Source: Bradyrhizobium iriomotense (GTDB lineage: Bacteria > Pseudomonadota > Alphaproteobacteria > Rhizobiales > Xanthobacteraceae). Taken from it: a DNA stretch of 64,000 nucleotides. Shown piece by piece: positions 60,942 to 64,000 of this stretch. Where the stretch lies: the NCBI RefSeq assembly GCF_018129405.1, contig NZ_JAFCLP010000005.1, forward strand, positions 62,001 to 126,000, given 5' to 3'. The notes beneath the pieces are model-generated. The model made no database searches. It was not told the DNA's origin and was given only the letters and a program-made list of their open reading frames with translations. The position numbers and the translations under genes were made by a program. The first letter of the stretch is position 1, and the number at the start of each line of letters is the position of its first letter.

Positions 60942-62474
60942 CTAGGCGGGCCGTTTCAAGGCCGCAGCCGCCTCGCGCCAGGAGGCGGCGCCGAGGATTT
61001 GCAGCAGCAGGCCGTAGACGGCGATCCCGGCCGCGATCTGCGCGCCCAGCACGATGAACCGAATGAAGCCGTGCGCCTCGACAGGCACGAGACCCACGGT
61101 CAGCCAGAGCAGGGCGCCCATGGCGGCCGCGGCGAGCACGATCCGCGGCAGCCGTTTTCGCGCGGCATCGTCCACCGAGAAGCCAAACTCGCTCGTGCCC
61201 TTCCGCAGCAGCGAGAGCGCGCTGCTCCAGGCCCCAGCCGCGATGCTCGCAGCGATCCCGCTTGCACCGAAGACATGGCCGAGCAGAACCGCGAGCGCGA
61301 CCGCAACCACAAGACCTTTGGCCGTGGCCATGAGCGGCGTCATCGTGTCGCTGCGGGCGAAGAAGGCCGGCGACAGTGCCTTGATCAGCACGTGGGCCGG
61401 CAGGCCCAGCGCCAGCCACATCAGCGCATGTGCTGTTGCCGTGCTGTCGTCCGCGCCAAACGCGCCATGCTCGAACAACAGCCGCACGATCGGCTCGGCC
61501 AGCACGACCAGGCCGAGCGTCGCCGGCAGCGCAAGCCCGGCCGCAAGCTCCAGCGCGCGCGATTCCGCATGCGCCACCGCCTCGCGGTCGCCGCTGGTCA
61601 CGGCCCGCGTCAGCTCCGGCACGAGCACCGTGCCCATGGCGACGCCGACAATGCCGAGCGGCAGCTCGATCAGGCGGTTGGCGAAATAGAGCCAGGACAC
61701 CGCCGAGGGCGTGGCGGAAGCGATGATCGCGCCGGCCACCATCAGCCATTGCGGCCCCGAGCTTGCGATCATGCCGGGAACGGCCTTGGCGAAGAAGCCG
61801 CGCATCTCCTTGTCGAAGCTGACGCGTAACGGTGCCGCGAGGCGTCCGCTCCGCTGCGACAGCAGCATCAACAATTGCAGCAGGCCGGCGATGCCGACGG
61901 TCGCCGCCAGCAGCCACGCCGCGAAGGTCGCGTCGGCATGCCAGACGAGCAGCAACGCAATCGCGGCGATCAGCGCGATATTGAACAGCAGCGGCGAGAA
62001 GGCGGTGAGTGCAAAGCGCCCCTGCGCGTTGAGCAGTCCCATCAGCACCGTGACTGGCCCGGCGAAGGCGAGATAGGGCAGCATCAGCCGCGCGTTCGCG
62101 ACGGCGAGATCGAGCGTGCTGCTGCCGAGAAATCCGGGCGCGATGATCGTGATGATCAGCGGCATCACCAGCGCGATCACGGCCGAGATGGCGATCAGGG
62201 CCGCGCTCACCGTCGCGAGCACGCGTCCCGCGAATGCGGAAGCAGCCTCCTCGCCATCACGGTCACGGACGCGCAGCCAGGCCGGGATCAGCGCCGCATT
62301 CAGTGCCCCCTCGCTGAGCAGCCGGCGCACCACGTTGACGAGCTGGAACGCCGCCAGAAACGCATCCGCCACCGCGCCGGTGCCGAGCAGTGCGGCAATC
62401 ATGGAATCGCGCGCAAAGCCCAGCAGGCGCGAGGCCAGTGTTCCCGTCGAAACTGTCAGGAAGGAGCGGATCAT
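60942..62474 (-). CDS. murJ: Lipid II flippase MurJ
   Basis: This 510-residue MATE-like flippase translocates lipid II across the inner membrane. Fourteen hydrophobic segments can be followed, from ALIAISAVIALVMPLIITII to the C-terminal FIVLGAQIAAGIAVYGLLLQ. The N-terminus, SFLTVSTGTLASRLLGFARD, is characteristic, as is the FQLVNVVRRLLSEGALNAAL segment. It is upstream of trpS and diverges from the PfkB kinase. Confidence 0.96.
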   Translation of the reverse strand: MIRSFLTVSTGTLASRLLGFARDSMIAALLGTGAVADAFLAAFQLVNVVRRLLSEGALNAALIPAWLRVRDRDGEEAASAFAGRVLATVSAALIAISAVIALVMPLIITIIAPGFLGSSTLDLAVANARLMLPYLAFAGPVTVLMGLLNAQGRFALTAFSPLLFNIALIAAIALLLVWHADATFAAWLLAATVGIAGLLQLLMLLSQRSGRLAAPLRVSFDKEMRGFFAKAVPGMIASSGPQWLMVAGAIIASATPSAVSWLYFANRLIELPLGIVGVAMGTVLVPELTRAVTSGDREAVAHAESRALELAAGLALPATLGLVVLAEPIVRLLFEHGAFGADDSTATAHALMWLALGLPAHVLIKALSPAFFARSDTMTPLMATAKGLVVAVALAVLLGHVFGASGIAASIAAGAWSSALSLLRKGTSEFGFSVDDAARKRLPRIVLAAAAMGALLWLTVGLVPVEAHGFIRFIVLGAQIAAGIAVYGLLLQILGAASWREAAAALKRPA

Positions 62475-62598
62475 CGGACGTTATAATACCGTTGCTTGCC
62501 CGGGCAGGCCCGGTCGTGATAGGCCGCGGGCCAGATTTCAGGCCGACAGGAAGCGGATTTCCGCTGGGATCGCAATCCGCCAAACAGGATCAAGGTGA

Positions 62599-63600
62599 AT
62601 GGCTGACGTGAAATATGACGTTCTCGGGATCGGCAACGCGCTGTTCGACGTGCTGGTCAGGACCGACGAAGCCTTTTTGGCCAAGCACGGCATGACCAAG
62701 GGCAGCATGTCCCTGATCGACGAGGCGCGCGCCGCCGCCATTTATCAGGACATGGGCCCGGCGACCGAAGTCTCGGGGGGATCTGCCGCCAACACCATCG
62801 TCGGCATCGGCAGCCTGGGGGCGCGTGCCGCCTATGTCGGCAAGGTCAAGGACGACCAGATCGGCAAGCTCTACGTCCACGACATCCGCGCTGCCGGCGT
62901 TGCCTTCAACACGCCCGCCGCCAAGGACGGTCCCGCCACCGGCTGCTCCTACATTCTCGTCACCGATGACGGCGAGCGCACCATGAACACCTATCTCGGC
63001 GCCGCGCAGGATTTGTCGCCCGCCGATATCGACCCGGCCGAGATCGCGTCCGCCGGGATCGTTTATCTCGAAGGCTATCTCTGGGACCCCAAGAACGCCA
63101 AGGACGCCTTCGTCAAGGCGGCCAAGATCGCCCATGATGCCAGGCGCAAGGTGGCGCTGACGCTGTCGGATTCGTTCTGCGTCGATCGCTATCGCGACGA
63201 GTTTCTCTCGCTGATGCGCAACGGCACCGTCGACATCGTCTTCGCCAACGAGTCCGAGCTGCATTCGCTCTACACGACCTCGGATTTCGACACCGCGCTG
63301 AAGCAGCTGCGCAACGACGTCAATCTCGGCGTCGTCACCCGCAGCGAGAAGGGCTGCATGGTGGTGTCGTCGGAAGACGCCGTCGCCGCGCCCGCCTTCC
63401 CGGTCGACAAGGTCGTCGACACCACCGGCGCCGGCGACCTCTTCGCCGCCGGCTTCCTCTATGGTCTCGCGCGCAATCTTGCGTACAAGCAGTGCGGCGA
63501 ACTCGGCGCGCTCGCCGCCGCCGAAGTGATCCAGCACATCGGCGCGCGGCCGCTGGTGTCGCTGAAGGAGCTGGCCGGCCAGCGCGGGCTGACGACGTAA
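62599..63600 (+). CDS. PfkB-family carbohydrate/nucleoside kinase (adenosine kinase-like)
   Basis: This 333-residue ribokinase-fold kinase has the PfkB signature DTTGAGDLFAAGFLYGLARN with the catalytic Asp and anion hole. The N-terminal substrate region SGGSAANTIVGIGSLGARAA also fits. The N-terminus KYDVLGIGNALFDVLVRTDE suggests an adenosine kinase. Sugar substrates cannot be excluded. It diverges from murJ with 124 bases between starts. Confidence 0.92.
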   Translation: MADVKYDVLGIGNALFDVLVRTDEAFLAKHGMTKGSMSLIDEARAAAIYQDMGPATEVSGGSAANTIVGIGSLGARAAYVGKVKDDQIGKLYVHDIRAAGVAFNTPAAKDGPATGCSYILVTDDGERTMNTYLGAAQDLSPADIDPAEIASAGIVYLEGYLWDPKNAKDAFVKAAKIAHDARRKVALTLSDSFCVDRYRDEFLSLMRNGTVDIVFANESELHSLYTTSDFDTALKQLRNDVNLGVVTRSEKGCMVVSSEDAVAAPAFPVDKVVDTTGAGDLFAAGFLYGLARNLAYKQCGELGALAAAEVIQHIGARPLVSLKELAGQRGLTT

Positions 63601-63634
63601 GGCTCGTCTCTCTCCCCGTCATTGCGAGGAGCGT

Positions 63635-63719
63635 GTAGCCCGGATGGAGCGTAGCGAAATCCGGGTTCTGTCCCCGCGGTAGGTCGGTCCCGGATTGCGC
63701 TTCGCTCCATCCGGGCTAC
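63635..63719. repeat. Palindromic intergenic repeat, family B copy 3
   Basis: The outer arms GTAGCCCGGATGGAGCGTAG and CGCTCCATCCGGGCTAC pair over about 16 bases. It lies 34 bases past the PfkB kinase stop. Confidence 0.85.
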
Positions 63720-63736
63720 GGACCTCACTCTCCGCT

Positions 63737-63768
63737 GTCATCGCCCGGCCTTGACCGGGCGATCCAGT
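63737..63768. repeat. Short hairpin element sharing GTCATCGCCCGG ends
   Basis: ATCGCCCGG and CCGGGCGAT form a 9-bp stem, flanked by GTC and CCAGT. It resembles the terminal hairpin of the fabB-fabI repeat (27026-27055). With the preceding family B copy it separates two converging genes and may terminate both. Confidence 0.65.
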
Positions 63769-63795
63769 CGTCGCCTCGTGAGAGCCCTCAGCCCC

Positions 63796-63999
63796 TCACG
63801 CCGCCTTCTGCCCGCTCCCCGCATCGAGCCCGGCATAGACCCCGCGCTCGAAGCCTGCGAATGCCTCCAGGCATTTCGCATCGGCAAACGGCAACACCTG
63901 CATCAGGATCACGCCGGTGACGTCGCGCGAGGGATCGATCCAGTAATAGGTGTTGGCGAGGCCCGCCCAGGCGAGGCTGTTCGCGCTGCGGCCCTCAGG
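63796..63999 (-). CDS. Serine hydrolase/beta-lactamase family protein (C-terminal part)
   Basis: Only the last 67 residues lie in the window, reading ...GRSANSLAWAGLANTYYWID, then GVILMQVLPFADAKCLEAF and FERGVYAGLDAGSGQKAA before the stop. This C-terminus is typical of class C beta-lactamase-like serine hydrolases (EstB type), whose catalytic SxxK and YxN motifs would be beyond the right edge. Substrate unknown. It converges with the PfkB kinase gene. Confidence 0.8.
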   Translation of the reverse strand, partial: PEGRSANSLAWAGLANTYYWIDPSRDVTGVILMQVLPFADAKCLEAFAGFERGVYAGLDAGSGQKAA

Positions 64000-64000
64000 C

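Overview
This is a GC-rich chromosomal window from an alphaproteobacterium of the Bradyrhizobium type (Rhizobiales, Nitrobacteraceae). The strongest markers are an Irr with Cys29 in a GCPWHD heme motif and His117-119, a rhizobial Fur/Mur, an alphaproteobacterial AddAB pair, the miaB-phoH-ybeY-corC-lnt block and a TsaE/sugar-kinase fusion. From memory of the literature, irr and fur of B. diazoefficiens USDA110 are bll0768 and bll0797, a spacing that fits the gene count here. I see no rRNA, tRNA, CRISPR array, insertion sequence, prophage or integration scar. This is core genome, broken up by short palindromic intergenic repeats.

Layout. 1-14.0 kb (mostly minus strand): addA (cut by the window edge) and addB; a MurU-like nucleotidyltransferase, a PilZ protein, a TsaE-AmgK-like fusion and a DivL-like pseudo-histidine kinase; then dut, coaBC, ubiB and ubiE. 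14.1-24.2 kb (mixed strands): mutM, an orphan ParA-like ATPase, gamma-glutamyltransferase, a secreted trypsin-fold protein, a MoeB/ThiF-type E1 enzyme, a divergent aldo/keto reductase-LysR pair, a 2-hydroxyacid dehydrogenase and an SH3 protein. 24.3-35.4 kb: irr divergent from fabA-fabB-fabI, an autotransporter-like protein, GST, an unknown secreted protein, a GNAT, and divergent oxyR-katG. 35.5-46.1 kb: the transcription/translation block rimP-nusA-ylxR-infB-rbfA-truB-rpsO-pnp, all minus strand. 46.2-64 kb: a DUF2336 protein, trmB, an M20 peptidase, an XRE regulator, lnt-corC-ybeY-phoH-miaB, a HAD phosphatase, fur, rimI-tsaB, an NfuA-like protein, a UspA protein, trpS, murJ, a PfkB-family kinase and the C-terminal end of a serine hydrolase.

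The most interesting locus is coaBC. Its product begins with a FitA-like ribbon-helix-helix DNA-binding domain fused to the CoA-biosynthesis enzyme. Just upstream lie two perfect 17-bp palindromes of the form TGATNGC-N3-GCNATCA, 23 bp centre to centre. They overlie a plausible -35 and a plausible -10 box that are exactly 17 bp apart. This suggests an enzyme that represses its own promoter. The cysteine of the canonical CoaC LACG motif is also absent.

Other signals worth a second look are: a DivL homologue with Tyr612 where a kinase would have its phospho-accepting His; a TsaE-AmgK fusion near a MurU homologue (peptidoglycan-sugar recycling); a sigma70-like promoter followed within about 60 nt by an intrinsic terminator ahead of rimP-nusA; an rpsO terminator followed by a long pnp-leader hairpin, as in E. 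coli; Fur-type direct repeats over the irr -35 box; and several families of dispersed palindromic repeats.
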